A stretch of 64,000 nucleotides of DNA. It comes from Candidatus Anammoxibacter sp. Its GTDB lineage: Bacteria; Planctomycetota; Brocadiia; Brocadiales; Anammoxibacteraceae. Below, piece after piece: positions 51,701-60,607 of the stretch; within the stretch, counting starts at the first letter, position 1; every line of letters starts with the position of its first letter. The notes under the pieces are model-generated. The model ran no database searches and was not told the DNA's origin. It was given only the letters and a program-made list of their open reading frames with translations. Where the stretch lies: positions 1-64,000 of the forward strand of contig JAIQZQ010000069.1 of assembly GCA_021777105.1 (NCBI GenBank). Direction: 5' to 3'. A program made the translations under genes and the position numbers.

Positions 51701-53029
51701 ATGAATAGCAAATCGTCAAAGATCATATTTATTATTGCTGAGTCTACAAGAGTGCAAAATGTGGGGCTTTATGGAAGAACACCATCGCCAACTCCAAATA
51801 TTGATAAATTGGGAGGCGAGGGGGTAGTGTTCAATAATGCATATAATGCGTGCACAAAGACAGATTCTTCATTTGCGTCAATATTAAGCGGTAAATACCC
51901 GCTTTCTCTAGGCTTTATAAGCCATGGCAAATTTACGCCGGCCTATCAAAAGGAAAATCTTAAGGATGCGCGTTTTCTAACTGATATACTAAAGAAACAA
52001 GGTTACAAGACCGTGGCCTATGACTGGTTAACAAGATGCCAACATTCAAAAACATTTGATTATTTTAGCGGCAAGATTAGGAAGGAAGTGAACGGCGTGC
52101 CATTGCACAAAAATAATTTCTTTCTATATATGCAAATGTTGGATTCTTTATCAATTAAATTCACAAAACGGGATCTGTTTAGTCGTTTTTACTACAGTTT
52201 TGTTCCAAATGCAAAGGTTCCCGGGGACCCTGAAGATTTGCTGGTTGATAAAGCGGTCAACGTCCTTGAAAAAACTAAGGATAATAACCTTTTCCTTTTT
52301 TTACATTTTTACGCGCCTCATTTTCCATACATTAGGTCTAAAGGTTTAAAGTCTTTTATGTTTAGCAGCCTTGAGGATCGGTATGTTGTCGATCTTTCTT
52401 TTTTGGATAAACAAATTGGAAGGCTGTTAAACTATTTAAGAAAAGACGAATTTGAAGATTCTCTGATTATTTTTACTTCCGACCATGGAGAGAGTCTTTA
52501 TGAACATGGAATTCCGATTGCTCATAGAGGTGTTTATGAAAACGTTGTTAATATCCCTTTGATAATTAAACACCCATCGCTGCCGGCAAAAAGAATAGAT
52601 AGCATTGTGCAACAGATAGACTTGTTGCCGACTATTTTAGAATTGTTAGGCATTTCTGCTCCTGACGATATTGACGGCAAGAGTTTAATACCTCTTATTA
52701 ATGGAGAAAAAGCAGATTTAAGAGATTATGCTTTCTTTGAAGATATAAGTTATGGCCAATTAAAGATAAAAAAGAGCTCTAGGATCAGAGGGGTGCGAAT
52801 GGACAATTATAAATATATTCAAACCTTAAGGGGTGAAGATGAGGATTTGTTTTCTGTCTTTCCTTCTAAAAATGTTGTGATCGCAAAAGAAGAGCTTTAT
52901 GATTTAAAAAATGATTCGCATGAATATAACAACCTGATTGCAAAAGAGAGGAATGTTGTAATGCAATATAAGTCTAAGCTTGAAACAATCGTATCTACTT
53001 TAGAAAATAAAAGAAATAACAAGTGTTGA
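51701..53029 (+). CDS. Alkaline-phosphatase-superfamily protein of phosphotransferase type
   Basis: The 442-residue protein has IIFIIAESTRVQNVGLYG (E14 is a metal ligand, as in EptA/LtaS-type phosphotransferases), NACTKTDSSFASILSG (C51-T-K-T54-D) and FTSDHGESLYEHG. The C51-T-K-T-D stretch does not fit C/S-x-P-x-R, so formylglycine sulfatase chemistry is unlikely. T54 is the probable nucleophile. It has no clear transmembrane region, unlike EptA and LtaS. It follows the phosphoramidate/formyl genes; transfer or removal of a phospho-group is the guess. Confidence 0.75.
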   Translation: MNSKSSKIIFIIAESTRVQNVGLYGRTPSPTPNIDKLGGEGVVFNNAYNACTKTDSSFASILSGKYPLSLGFISHGKFTPAYQKENLKDARFLTDILKKQGYKTVAYDWLTRCQHSKTFDYFSGKIRKEVNGVPLHKNNFFLYMQMLDSLSIKFTKRDLFSRFYYSFVPNAKVPGDPEDLLVDKAVNVLEKTKDNNLFLFLHFYAPHFPYIRSKGLKSFMFSSLEDRYVVDLSFLDKQIGRLLNYLRKDEFEDSLIIFTSDHGESLYEHGIPIAHRGVYENVVNIPLIIKHPSLPAKRIDSIVQQIDLLPTILELLGISAPDDIDGKSLIPLINGEKADLRDYAFFEDISYGQLKIKKSSRIRGVRMDNYKYIQTLRGEDEDLFSVFPSKNVVIAKEELYDLKNDSHEYNNLIAKERNVVMQYKSKLETIVSTLENKRNNKC

Positions 53030-53158
53030 TTTTTTTTTACATAATAAATTTTGTTATTACTACTCTAAAATTTTTAACAAATATGATTTATAAGATGTTG
53101 TTTGCGCATATACATAAAGCGCTTGTTTTTAATCATATGCTTTGTTCAGGTTCGTTGC

Positions 53159-54124
53159 ATGCCGCGTGATAACAAAAAACATAATAAACCTAATAGAAAG
53201 GATGATGCTAGGCAGAGAAATATAAATTTCTATAAAACTATTTCAAAGAATTACTCGAATGAATTTTTGCATGAATTTAGCGCGCGCGCAGGGAAAGCGC
53301 TTTTAAAAAGATTTGAGAGAATTACAAAGGAAAAAATGCCTTTAAGCGGCAAGATATTAGATTTAGGATGTGGAGACGGTTATATCTCGCTTAATATTAT
53401 GCAAACAAAAAAGGATTGCGTGTTTTTCGGCATGGATTTGTCATTAGATATGTTAAAAGTTTGCAAGAAACATGCTTTTGAGAACCAAAATAATATCAAA
53501 CTAACTGCAGGCGATGTTTTTCATCTCCCTTTTAAAAATGAGTCTTTTGACGGTGTCATTGCTCAGGATATTTTGCATCATATTCCAGATACTTCACAAT
53601 GTTTTAAGGAAATACATAGGATTTTGAAGTCATTTGGATTTTTTATTGATTTTCAGGAACCCACTCTTGAGGGCGATAAATATTATCAAAAATTGCTGGG
53701 GCTGATAATGAGAATCCCTTTGCAATTGAATGACTTTTCAAAAAAATATAGAGGAAGAACTCTTTTTGGGAAAAAAATAGACAATATAAATGCGGAATTA
53801 GAGGGAAAAGATGGGGGGCCTCCTATTAAAGAAACTTATTTTTTATCCCACGATTCTTTAGCGACAACCGCGCGCGAAAATAATTTTACAGTAGTAGGTT
53901 TATATGGTTTTGATTTATTAGGAAATATTTTTGACGCTATTCTAAGGAGCGTTATTTCCAGATTTAGCATTGCAAAGAAAACGTTCGTTTTCTTTATTAC
54001 TTTAATTAGATCTATGCTATTTATTACTGACGTTTTATTGTTAAGAGTTCTGTTGCCTCGTCGTTTCATGTATCGTGTTTTAATATATTTACGAAAGAAT
54101 CCAAAGGATAGATTTATTGTTTAA
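53159..54124 (+). CDS. Class I SAM methyltransferase
   Basis: The protein is 321 residues from ATG 53159; a TTG at 53102 gives a hydrophobic extension with no clear site. The SAM motif KILDLGCGDGYISLNIM lies near residue 62, then FFGMDLSLDML and LPFKNESFDGVIAQDILHHIPD. The C-terminus has hydrophobic, basic segments (residues ~260-310) suggesting membrane association. It may O-methylate a glycan group, for example a phosphoramidate as in the Campylobacter MeOPN; this is inference. Confidence 0.85.
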   Translation: MPRDNKKHNKPNRKDDARQRNINFYKTISKNYSNEFLHEFSARAGKALLKRFERITKEKMPLSGKILDLGCGDGYISLNIMQTKKDCVFFGMDLSLDMLKVCKKHAFENQNNIKLTAGDVFHLPFKNESFDGVIAQDILHHIPDTSQCFKEIHRILKSFGFFIDFQEPTLEGDKYYQKLLGLIMRIPLQLNDFSKKYRGRTLFGKKIDNINAELEGKDGGPPIKETYFLSHDSLATTARENNFTVVGLYGFDLLGNIFDAILRSVISRFSIAKKTFVFFITLIRSMLFITDVLLLRVLLPRRFMYRVLIYLRKNPKDRFIV

Positions 54125-54177
54125 TTATTATTTTATATGCAAACTAAATTAGAAATGAATAAAAGGGTGTATAGCGC

Positions 54178-55026
54178 ATGTTTACAGTAGTTGTTCCAGC
54201 GTATAATGAAGAGGGTAGCATTGTAAAGGTCTTGCAGGATGTGGCTATAACAATGAAAAATATTGCGTATGACTATGAAATCATAGTTGTAAATGACGGT
54301 TCAATTGATAAAACGGTTGAGCGGATAAAGGAGTCTGATCTTGATGTTCGGTTAATGGAGCACGCCGTCAATAAAGGATATGGAGCATCGCTGATTACCG
54401 GCATTCGTCATTCTCTATATGATAATATTATAATTGTTGACGCAGATGGCACGTATCCGATTGAAGCGATAGAAACGATTATAAAAGAATACAAAGGCTG
54501 CGAAATGGTGGTAGGTTCTCGGACTGGCGAACAGGCGCATATACCATTAATTCGGAAACCTGTTAAATATCTTTTGAGGAAATTTGCCGAGTATATGACT
54601 GGCGAAAAGATACCGGATATGAATTCCGGGTTGCGAATAATGGATAAAAAGGTAGTGCTAAGGTTTGCCGGATTGCTGCCTAAGGGATTTTCTTTCACCA
54701 CCACAATAACAATTGCAATGTTAACCAATAATTACGCGGTTAAGTTTATCCCGATAAATTATTATAAAAGGACCGGCCGTTCCAAAATTAGGCCAATTCG
54801 TGACACTCTAAATTTTATACAGTTGATAATAAGAACGGTTATGTATTTTTCCCCTCTAAAAATATTTATACCGTTAGGAATTGTGGCGTTTGTTGGAAAC
54901 TGTATTTCATTATATAGAGATATTTTAATTGGCAATATTGGCGACACGACAATCATTACATTTATGGCGTTTCTCATTATTGTTGCCATAGGGTGCCTTG
55001 TGGATTTAATAGATAAACGCATGTAG
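54178..55026 (+). CDS. Family 2 glycosyltransferase with C-terminal membrane spans
   Basis: The 282-residue protein is of the DPM1/polyprenyl-phosphate type: FTVVVPAYNEEGSIVKVL, VNDGSIDKTVERI, NKGYGASLITGI, VDADGTYP, then NSGLRIMDKKVV and GFSFTTTITIAM. Two C-terminal hydrophobic spans lie at about 225-242 and 258-275. It likely makes a polyprenyl-phosphate sugar. Such a lipid-linked sugar could feed the GT-C enzymes of this locus. Confidence 0.9.
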   Translation: MFTVVVPAYNEEGSIVKVLQDVAITMKNIAYDYEIIVVNDGSIDKTVERIKESDLDVRLMEHAVNKGYGASLITGIRHSLYDNIIIVDADGTYPIEAIETIIKEYKGCEMVVGSRTGEQAHIPLIRKPVKYLLRKFAEYMTGEKIPDMNSGLRIMDKKVVLRFAGLLPKGFSFTTTITIAMLTNNYAVKFIPINYYKRTGRSKIRPIRDTLNFIQLIIRTVMYFSPLKIFIPLGIVAFVGNCISLYRDILIGNIGDTTIITFMAFLIIVAIGCLVDLIDKRM

Positions 55027-55113
55027 TTTTATGATCGATAAACAATTTAAAGTCTTAGATGTTTGTTTCCGCCAAATGGCGGTTTTTGTCGGCGTTTTGC
55101 CGTGGAGGTTATA

Positions 55114-56613
55114 ATGAAAGTCTTATTTGCGTATCGAGGCGCGGAATCTATAGGTGTTGAATATTTGTCTGCGGTTTTAAAAGAGGGTGGGCATTCAACC
55201 GATCTGTTTTTTGATTACGCTTTTTTTGATGATTCAAATGTGCATTACCCAAAATTAAATCGTCTTTTTGATTGGGTATTAAGCTTTAAAGAAAAGATAA
55301 GGAGTTATGAGCCTGATATTGTGGCGTTGTCAGCCACGACAAATCTATATCCATGGGTGAAGGCCGCGGCCGCGGCCGCGAAAGAATTCAGTCTTCCAAC
55401 GGTGATAGGAGGAGTTCATGCCACTGCTGCTCCGGAAATTGTTATACAAAATGATTTGTTTGATTTTGTTTGCGTCGGCGAAGGCGACTATGCTTTGTTG
55501 GAGCTGATAAATTCCATAGAGGCTAATAAAGATTGCTCTAAAATTAATAATATTTGGAGTAAAAAAGATGGCGTAGTTTATAAAAATCAAATTAGGGATT
55601 TAATTGACGATTTAGACAAATTGCCTTTCCCTGACAAGGATATTTTCTACAAATATAATTGCCTTAATAAAAAAAACTATGTGATTTTTACAGGAAGAGG
55701 TTGTCCCTTTAAATGCACATTCTGTTTTAATCACTTTTACGTTAAATTATATTCTGGAAAAGGCAAATATGTAAGAGCAAGATCGGCTGAAAATATTGTT
55801 GAAGAACTTAAAATGGCAAAGGAAAAATATAAGATTAATTTTGTGGATTTTAGAGATGATACTTTTACCTTAAATAAAAATTGGGTTCTCAAATTTTTAT
55901 CATTATATAAACAAGAAATAGATTTGCCGTTTTCTTGCCTTGTTCATGCTAATACCGTAGATGCATTGCTTGCGTCCGAGCTTAAGAAGGCGGGCTGCGC
56001 GCAGGTTGAGATGGGCATAGAATCCGGTAATGAAAATTTACGAAATTCATTGCTAAAAAAGGGAGTTAGCAATGAAAAATTCTTTCAAACTATAAAAATA
56101 CTTAAGAATGCAAATATTGTTATAAGAGGCGATATTATTTTTGGCGTCCCAGAGGAGACAAATGAACAGATGTGGGATTCTATTAAATTCCTTAAGGAAA
56201 TTAAGATAGATCATATAAGCTCCGGCATATTTTATCCTTTTCCAAAGACAGAGTTAGCGGACTACGCTTCAAGTATTGGCTTGGTTAATGTTAAAGAAAT
56301 TCTTGAAGGCAGCGGCTCCGGGATTAGAGAAAATACAGTTCTTAAGATGAGTAATGAAAAAACGGTAAAAAGGTTTGCGACTCTGGCGGCTTTCGTCAAT
56401 TATTTGCCGCTATTTATATTGAAAATTTTTATTAAATGGAATTTTATAAGCAAAAGCGCGCTTCATCTGGGAATGGTTGGTTTTATATATATAAACAAAT
56501 TAAGTTATGGCAGGTCTTCAGGCAGAGGCGCGCTTTATTTTAAGGCATTGATGCTTATAATAAAGAAATATGCAACGTTTGACAAAGATAGAATCAAATT
56601 TCCAATGCCATAG
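55114..56613 (+). CDS. B12-binding radical SAM protein (BchE-like class)
   Basis: The protein is 499 residues from ATG 55114, which has GGAGG 5-9 bases upstream. Residues ~1-130 form a cobalamin-binding Rossmann domain (ending GGVHATAAPEIVIQN), followed by a radical SAM core with C197-x3-C201-x2-C204 (GRGCPFKCTFC). Class B methylases and BchE-like enzymes share this layout, and often methylate unactivated carbons. A GCGGCC tandem at ~55361-55380 encodes an alanine run near residues 86-90. The substrate is unknown, perhaps a sugar or lipid. Confidence 0.88.
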   Translation: MKVLFAYRGAESIGVEYLSAVLKEGGHSTDLFFDYAFFDDSNVHYPKLNRLFDWVLSFKEKIRSYEPDIVALSATTNLYPWVKAAAAAAKEFSLPTVIGGVHATAAPEIVIQNDLFDFVCVGEGDYALLELINSIEANKDCSKINNIWSKKDGVVYKNQIRDLIDDLDKLPFPDKDIFYKYNCLNKKNYVIFTGRGCPFKCTFCFNHFYVKLYSGKGKYVRARSAENIVEELKMAKEKYKINFVDFRDDTFTLNKNWVLKFLSLYKQEIDLPFSCLVHANTVDALLASELKKAGCAQVEMGIESGNENLRNSLLKKGVSNEKFFQTIKILKNANIVIRGDIIFGVPEETNEQMWDSIKFLKEIKIDHISSGIFYPFPKTELADYASSIGLVNVKEILEGSGSGIRENTVLKMSNEKTVKRFATLAAFVNYLPLFILKIFIKWNFISKSALHLGMVGFIYINKLSYGRSSGRGALYFKALMLIIKKYATFDKDRIKFPMP

Positions 56614-56630
56614 AATATTGAAATTCACGA

Positions 56631-57764
56631 ATGCGGATTCTGATTTTAAATCATGAGTACACGCCTATTGGAGGTGGGGGAGCTGCGGCTTCAGCGACAT
56701 TAGCCAGACAATATGTAAGATATGGCCACGATGTAATCGTTGTTACTATGGGGTATAAAGATTTGCCGTCCAATGACCATATTGAAGGCGTAAAAGTTTA
56801 TAGGATTGATTGCGGACGGCGGCGCAAAGAGATGGCTTCAGCGTTTGAAGCTCTTTTTTGGGCAATAAAAGCGGCTAGATTTGCGATTGCCGAGCATGAT
56901 AAAAAGGCTTTTGACGCGACGCATTGCCATTTTGTTATGCCGTCTGGAATTGCGGGGAAATATTTGCAAAAAAAAAGGAATGTTCCCTATTTCATAACTT
57001 TGCATGGTTCAGATGTTCCCGGTTATAACAAAGAGAGATTTAGATTCCTTCATCGTATTGTGGCCCGTTGGTGGCTTGAAATTGTTTGCAATGCGAAAAA
57101 TATATGCGTGCCGTCTAATAGCCTTATGGAGTTGCTTAAACTATCATATGACGGAGAAAAGTCGACAATTGTTCCATATGGATTTGAAAGCGACTTTTTC
57201 AAGCCAAAGGCGAAGATTAAACGCATTCTTCTTTGTAGCAGATTAGTTGAGAGAAAAAGTTTTCATATTTTTCTTAAGGCTATTTCAGATTTGGAATTGT
57301 CTGATTGGGAAATTGATATAGTCGGCGATGGGCCGATGTATCCGTTGCTTGTAAAGATGGCTGAAAAGAGCCTGACAAAAGTTAATATGCTCGGTTGGAT
57401 AGATAATTCCGATCCTCAATTAGCTGAAATTTATGGGCGCGCTATGATTTTTGTGTTCCCTTCAGTATGGGAGAATTTGCCAATATCTTTAATGGAAGGC
57501 ATGAGCGCGGGGTGCGCTGTTATATGCGCTGATGTTGCCGGTAATCCAGAGGTTTTGGGCGATTGCGGTTTAATGGTTAAACCAAAAGACGAACAAGGTA
57601 TGCGCAATGCTGTAATTGAACTGATTAATGATCCTGAGCGATGCAATAAACTTGGAACATATGCGCGTGAACGTGTTGAAAAACAGTTTAATTTGCGATT
57701 AATTGCGAAAAAATACTTGAAGTTGTTTGGATGTCCCGATAACGGTTGTTCTATTTATAATTAA
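56631..57764 (+). CDS. Family 4 glycosyltransferase
   Basis: The 377-residue GT-B transferase has an N-terminal HEYTPIGGGGAAASATLARQYVRYGHDV, a SRLVERKSFHIFLKAI linker near 198, and the C-terminal donor site VFPSVWENLPISLMEGMSAGCAVICADVAGNPEVLG (E-x7-E). It probably adds a sugar to a lipid-linked glycan in the cytoplasm. It begins 17 bp after the radical SAM gene and ends 33 bp before the next. Confidence 0.92.
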   Translation: MRILILNHEYTPIGGGGAAASATLARQYVRYGHDVIVVTMGYKDLPSNDHIEGVKVYRIDCGRRRKEMASAFEALFWAIKAARFAIAEHDKKAFDATHCHFVMPSGIAGKYLQKKRNVPYFITLHGSDVPGYNKERFRFLHRIVARWWLEIVCNAKNICVPSNSLMELLKLSYDGEKSTIVPYGFESDFFKPKAKIKRILLCSRLVERKSFHIFLKAISDLELSDWEIDIVGDGPMYPLLVKMAEKSLTKVNMLGWIDNSDPQLAEIYGRAMIFVFPSVWENLPISLMEGMSAGCAVICADVAGNPEVLGDCGLMVKPKDEQGMRNAVIELINDPERCNKLGTYARERVEKQFNLRLIAKKYLKLFGCPDNGCSIYN

Positions 57765-57797
57765 TTGATTAATTAAATAGGCGGTATAATAAGAAAA

Positions 57798-58913
57798 ATG
57801 TGGAATCTATTGAGGCTTATTCAGAAAATCGTTAGGGCCAGGGATTTGTTGTTTTATATCAAAAAAATCCGCGATTTATTTTTTTATCAATCCGCGAATG
57901 TTTCGCCTCCAATCAGACTGCAAATTGAACCTGTTTCCTATTGTATTTTAAAATGCGAATTTTGTGTTTTAAGCCAAATAAAGAGAGAACATAAATTAAT
58001 GCCGTTTGATGGAATAAAAAAAATCATAAATGAATCCGGCGCAAAATGGATACAACTAAGCGGAATAGGAGAAACGTTTATCCATCCTGATATTATAAAA
58101 ATAATGCGCTATATAAAATCGCAGGGCAAGATTCTAAAGATTACTTCGAACGGAATTCTCATGGGAGAAGATATATGCAGAGGTATTGTGGATGCCGGGG
58201 TTGATTATATAGATATTTCAATTGACACAACTAATAAGGAGTTGTATAGAAAAATACGTGGCGTTGAAATGGATAAAGTATTACAAAACGCGCGTTATCT
58301 ATATGATTACAGAAATACAAAAAAATCAAAATTAATTATATCCGCAAAACATGTGTATAATGATGAGAATATTAAAGATTTGCCTCAAGATGTGGAAAAC
58401 CTTGTTAATATGACTTTTGACGAAGTTTTTTTTTCGTGGATTATGGATGTGTATGAAGGAAGCTCGTCAAGCTCTTTGAAAAAGGAGTACTTGCCAATTA
58501 TTAGAAACGCTATTAATAAGGCTCGAAATTTGAATCGGTTGGATATGGTCAAATCGTTAAAATTATTAATAGAAAATTACTATTTATACACAACCGAAAT
58601 TAATGACAAAGTGTGTTATGATCCTGTATATGCTCCTTATGTGACAGTTGATGGCGATTTAACAGTTTGCTGTAAAAGCGGAATGTGGATTTTGCAGGAC
58701 AAAAAGAATTTGGAAGCTCATAAAATGGGCAATGTCTTAGAAGAGCATTTTATGGACGTTTGGAATAGCAAGACCGCTATTGGGCTTAGAAAAAATGTGC
58801 TGGATAATAGAAAAAATTTTGGGATGTGCCGGTCATGCGTGTATGATCAGCCTAAACTGTTTAAATCAATTTACAATATTGCGTCCAAGTATATTTATAG
58901 GGTAGATAATTAA
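57798..58913 (+). CDS. Radical SAM/SPASM domain protein
   Basis: The 371-residue protein has C49-x3-C53-x2-C56 (VSYCILKCEFC), GIGETFIHPDI in place of the usual GEPL, and a SPASM-type C-terminus with APYVTVDGDLTVCCKSG and GMCRSCVYDQP. It is the third SPASM protein in the window (with 22180 and 33160). It probably works on a glycan or lipid intermediate. Confidence 0.87.
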   Translation: MWNLLRLIQKIVRARDLLFYIKKIRDLFFYQSANVSPPIRLQIEPVSYCILKCEFCVLSQIKREHKLMPFDGIKKIINESGAKWIQLSGIGETFIHPDIIKIMRYIKSQGKILKITSNGILMGEDICRGIVDAGVDYIDISIDTTNKELYRKIRGVEMDKVLQNARYLYDYRNTKKSKLIISAKHVYNDENIKDLPQDVENLVNMTFDEVFFSWIMDVYEGSSSSSLKKEYLPIIRNAINKARNLNRLDMVKSLKLLIENYYLYTTEINDKVCYDPVYAPYVTVDGDLTVCCKSGMWILQDKKNLEAHKMGNVLEEHFMDVWNSKTAIGLRKNVLDNRKNFGMCRSCVYDQPKLFKSIYNIASKYIYRVDN

Positions 58914-58930
58914 TAAGGAAATAAGCGCGC

Positions 58931-59087
58931 ATGACTATCTATCTAAAAAAAAATCATAAAAATTGCGGAAACAAAACCTTATGATAATGAAGACGGGCGT
59001 TACCCGAAGGCTTTATGGATCTTTAGACATAATAGATTGATGGATTCACTACGCTATCTATCAAATATGGCGCCGATTTTAGTTTAA
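58931..59087 (+). pseudogene. Short frameshifted reading frame with an A9 tract
   Basis: ATG at 58931 follows AAGGAA and reads 17 codons before a stop. Deleting one A from the run of nine at 58945-58953 opens a ~52-residue frame to the TAA at 59085 (KIIKIAETKPYDNEDGRYPK, then an ALWIFRHNRLMDSLRYLSNMAP stretch). It is either a gene relic or a slippage-prone small gene. The protein family is not recognised. Confidence 0.5.
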
Positions 59088-59114
59088 GAAATATTTTTTA
59101 TTCAGTAAAAGCTT

Positions 59115-59825
59115 ATGAAAAATAATCACGAATATTTCCAAAAGGAATTTTACAATACAAAAGCTAAGGAGTTGCCGGATAGCTGGCGAACTAATAGGAA
59201 CCACAAAATCAAGCTACAAAATGCGCTTGAAACGTTGCCTGAAGATTCGTCCGGCCTAAAGGTGCTGGAGCTTGGCGTGGGCACCGGCGTTCACGCTGCA
59301 TGGACGGTTAAATGGCAAAACGGAATTAATTATTATGGCATAGATATCTCCCTTAATCTTCTTAGACGATGCAAGAAGGCGATGGCTGAACATAGAGCGC
59401 GTTTTGCCACGGCATCGGCTGAGGTTCTGCCGTTTAAAGACTGTTCGTTTGATCATGTATTCATTGTTACAACACTTCATCATATGGAAAATCCTTTAAG
59501 GTGCATAAAAGAGGCGACGCGTGTTTTAAAAAAGGGTGGAAGCATTGGAATTGTCGAGCCTAATAGGTTGAATCCCTGGCAGCTTAAACAAATAGTTTTA
59601 AATTATGCGGTTGAGAAAAATACATGGTTAATGCATCGTCAGAATTTTTTAAAATGGTTTCACGAGGCCGGTTTGGATATACGTATAATTGAACATATTA
59701 TTTACACCCCGCCTATCCCAAGTTTTTTTGAAAAGCTATACAATGATATTGACTATATTATGGCAAAAATACCTTTATTAAATAGGCTCTCGATAATGTT
59801 AAAAGTTACAGGATACAAACTTTAA
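59115..59825 (+). CDS. Class I SAM methyltransferase (type 11-like)
   Basis: The 236-residue protein has VLELGVGTGVHAAWTVKW near residue 50, YYGIDISLNLLRRC and AEVLPFKDCSFDHVFIVTTLHHMENP, then EATRVLKKGGSIGIVEPNRLNPW. These are all core class I motifs. A sugar, lipid or amide group is the probable target. It has an N-terminal region rich in charged residues without a membrane span. Confidence 0.9.
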   Translation: MKNNHEYFQKEFYNTKAKELPDSWRTNRNHKIKLQNALETLPEDSSGLKVLELGVGTGVHAAWTVKWQNGINYYGIDISLNLLRRCKKAMAEHRARFATASAEVLPFKDCSFDHVFIVTTLHHMENPLRCIKEATRVLKKGGSIGIVEPNRLNPWQLKQIVLNYAVEKNTWLMHRQNFLKWFHEAGLDIRIIEHIIYTPPIPSFFEKLYNDIDYIMAKIPLLNRLSIMLKVTGYKL

Positions 59826-59974
59826 GTTGGTTCTTTTGGAGCGCAATATATAGTTCCGGTTAAATAGGATTCAGGATAAATTTAAACAATTGAATAGTCG
59901 ATTATGCTAATAGATTATAATTGTAGAGCTAAGCTGCTTATGACAAAAATTAACTATAATTTCTGGAATAGGTC

Positions 59975-60493
59975 ATGACGCCTGTTGGACATGCTATAGT
60001 TGGGGCTGTTAGTTGTTATGTATTTGGCCTTAAAAATAAGACTGATATATCGACAAAGAAGATTTTGTTGATTTCTTCTTTGATTGCCGTTTTGCCCGAT
60101 TGTGACTTTATTATTTCCTGGTTTTATCCTGTTCAACACCGCAGTTTTAGCCATTCGCTTCTTTTTGGTGTCTTTACCGGAACGGTTGCTTATTTATTGT
60201 TAAAATCAAAGGCGGCCAATAAAATTAGCGTGTTCATGTCACTGGTGTTTATATCGCTAACACACCCTTTAATTGATTTTTTTGCGGCGGACTTTAATTA
60301 CCCTTTTGGAGTTATGCTTTTTTGGCCTTTTTCAAAAGAATATTATATAAGCCCAATGTTTTTTATTCCCGGAACAGTAAGATCAAGCCTTAGAGATATT
60401 TTTAGTTTGCATAATTTACTTGTTATCATTTATGAGATTGGTGTTTCTGTTATGTTCTTAACATATTGGTCATTATATAGAAGAACAAAATAA
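59975..60493 (+). CDS. YdjM-family membrane-bound metal-dependent hydrolase
   Basis: The 172-residue protein has about four membrane spans. Its family histidine/aspartate motifs sit near residue 5 (VGHAIVG), 40-46 (LPDCDFI), 54-60 (HRSFSHSL) and 97-102 (THPLIDFF). YdjM-type proteins (DUF457) are putative membrane hydrolases. Its role here is unknown; it may act on lipid-linked glycans. Confidence 0.82.
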   Translation: MTPVGHAIVGAVSCYVFGLKNKTDISTKKILLISSLIAVLPDCDFIISWFYPVQHRSFSHSLLFGVFTGTVAYLLLKSKAANKISVFMSLVFISLTHPLIDFFAADFNYPFGVMLFWPFSKEYYISPMFFIPGTVRSSLRDIFSLHNLLVIIYEIGVSVMFLTYWSLYRRTK

Positions 60494-60607
60494 AAGCTTT
60501 TGTTGCAATGTTTTTTTAAGATTATTTTAAAGTGAAAATTATATTGTTTATTTTCGCAATGTTAACAAGATAAAGTTTTTTTGTTTAGCCGGGGCTCATG
60601 CCTTAAA

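Noticed and set aside
55361..55380. GCGGCC tandem run as a regulatory repeat
   Set aside because: It is inside the B12-binding domain coding sequence and encodes an alanine run; simple codon repetition explains it.
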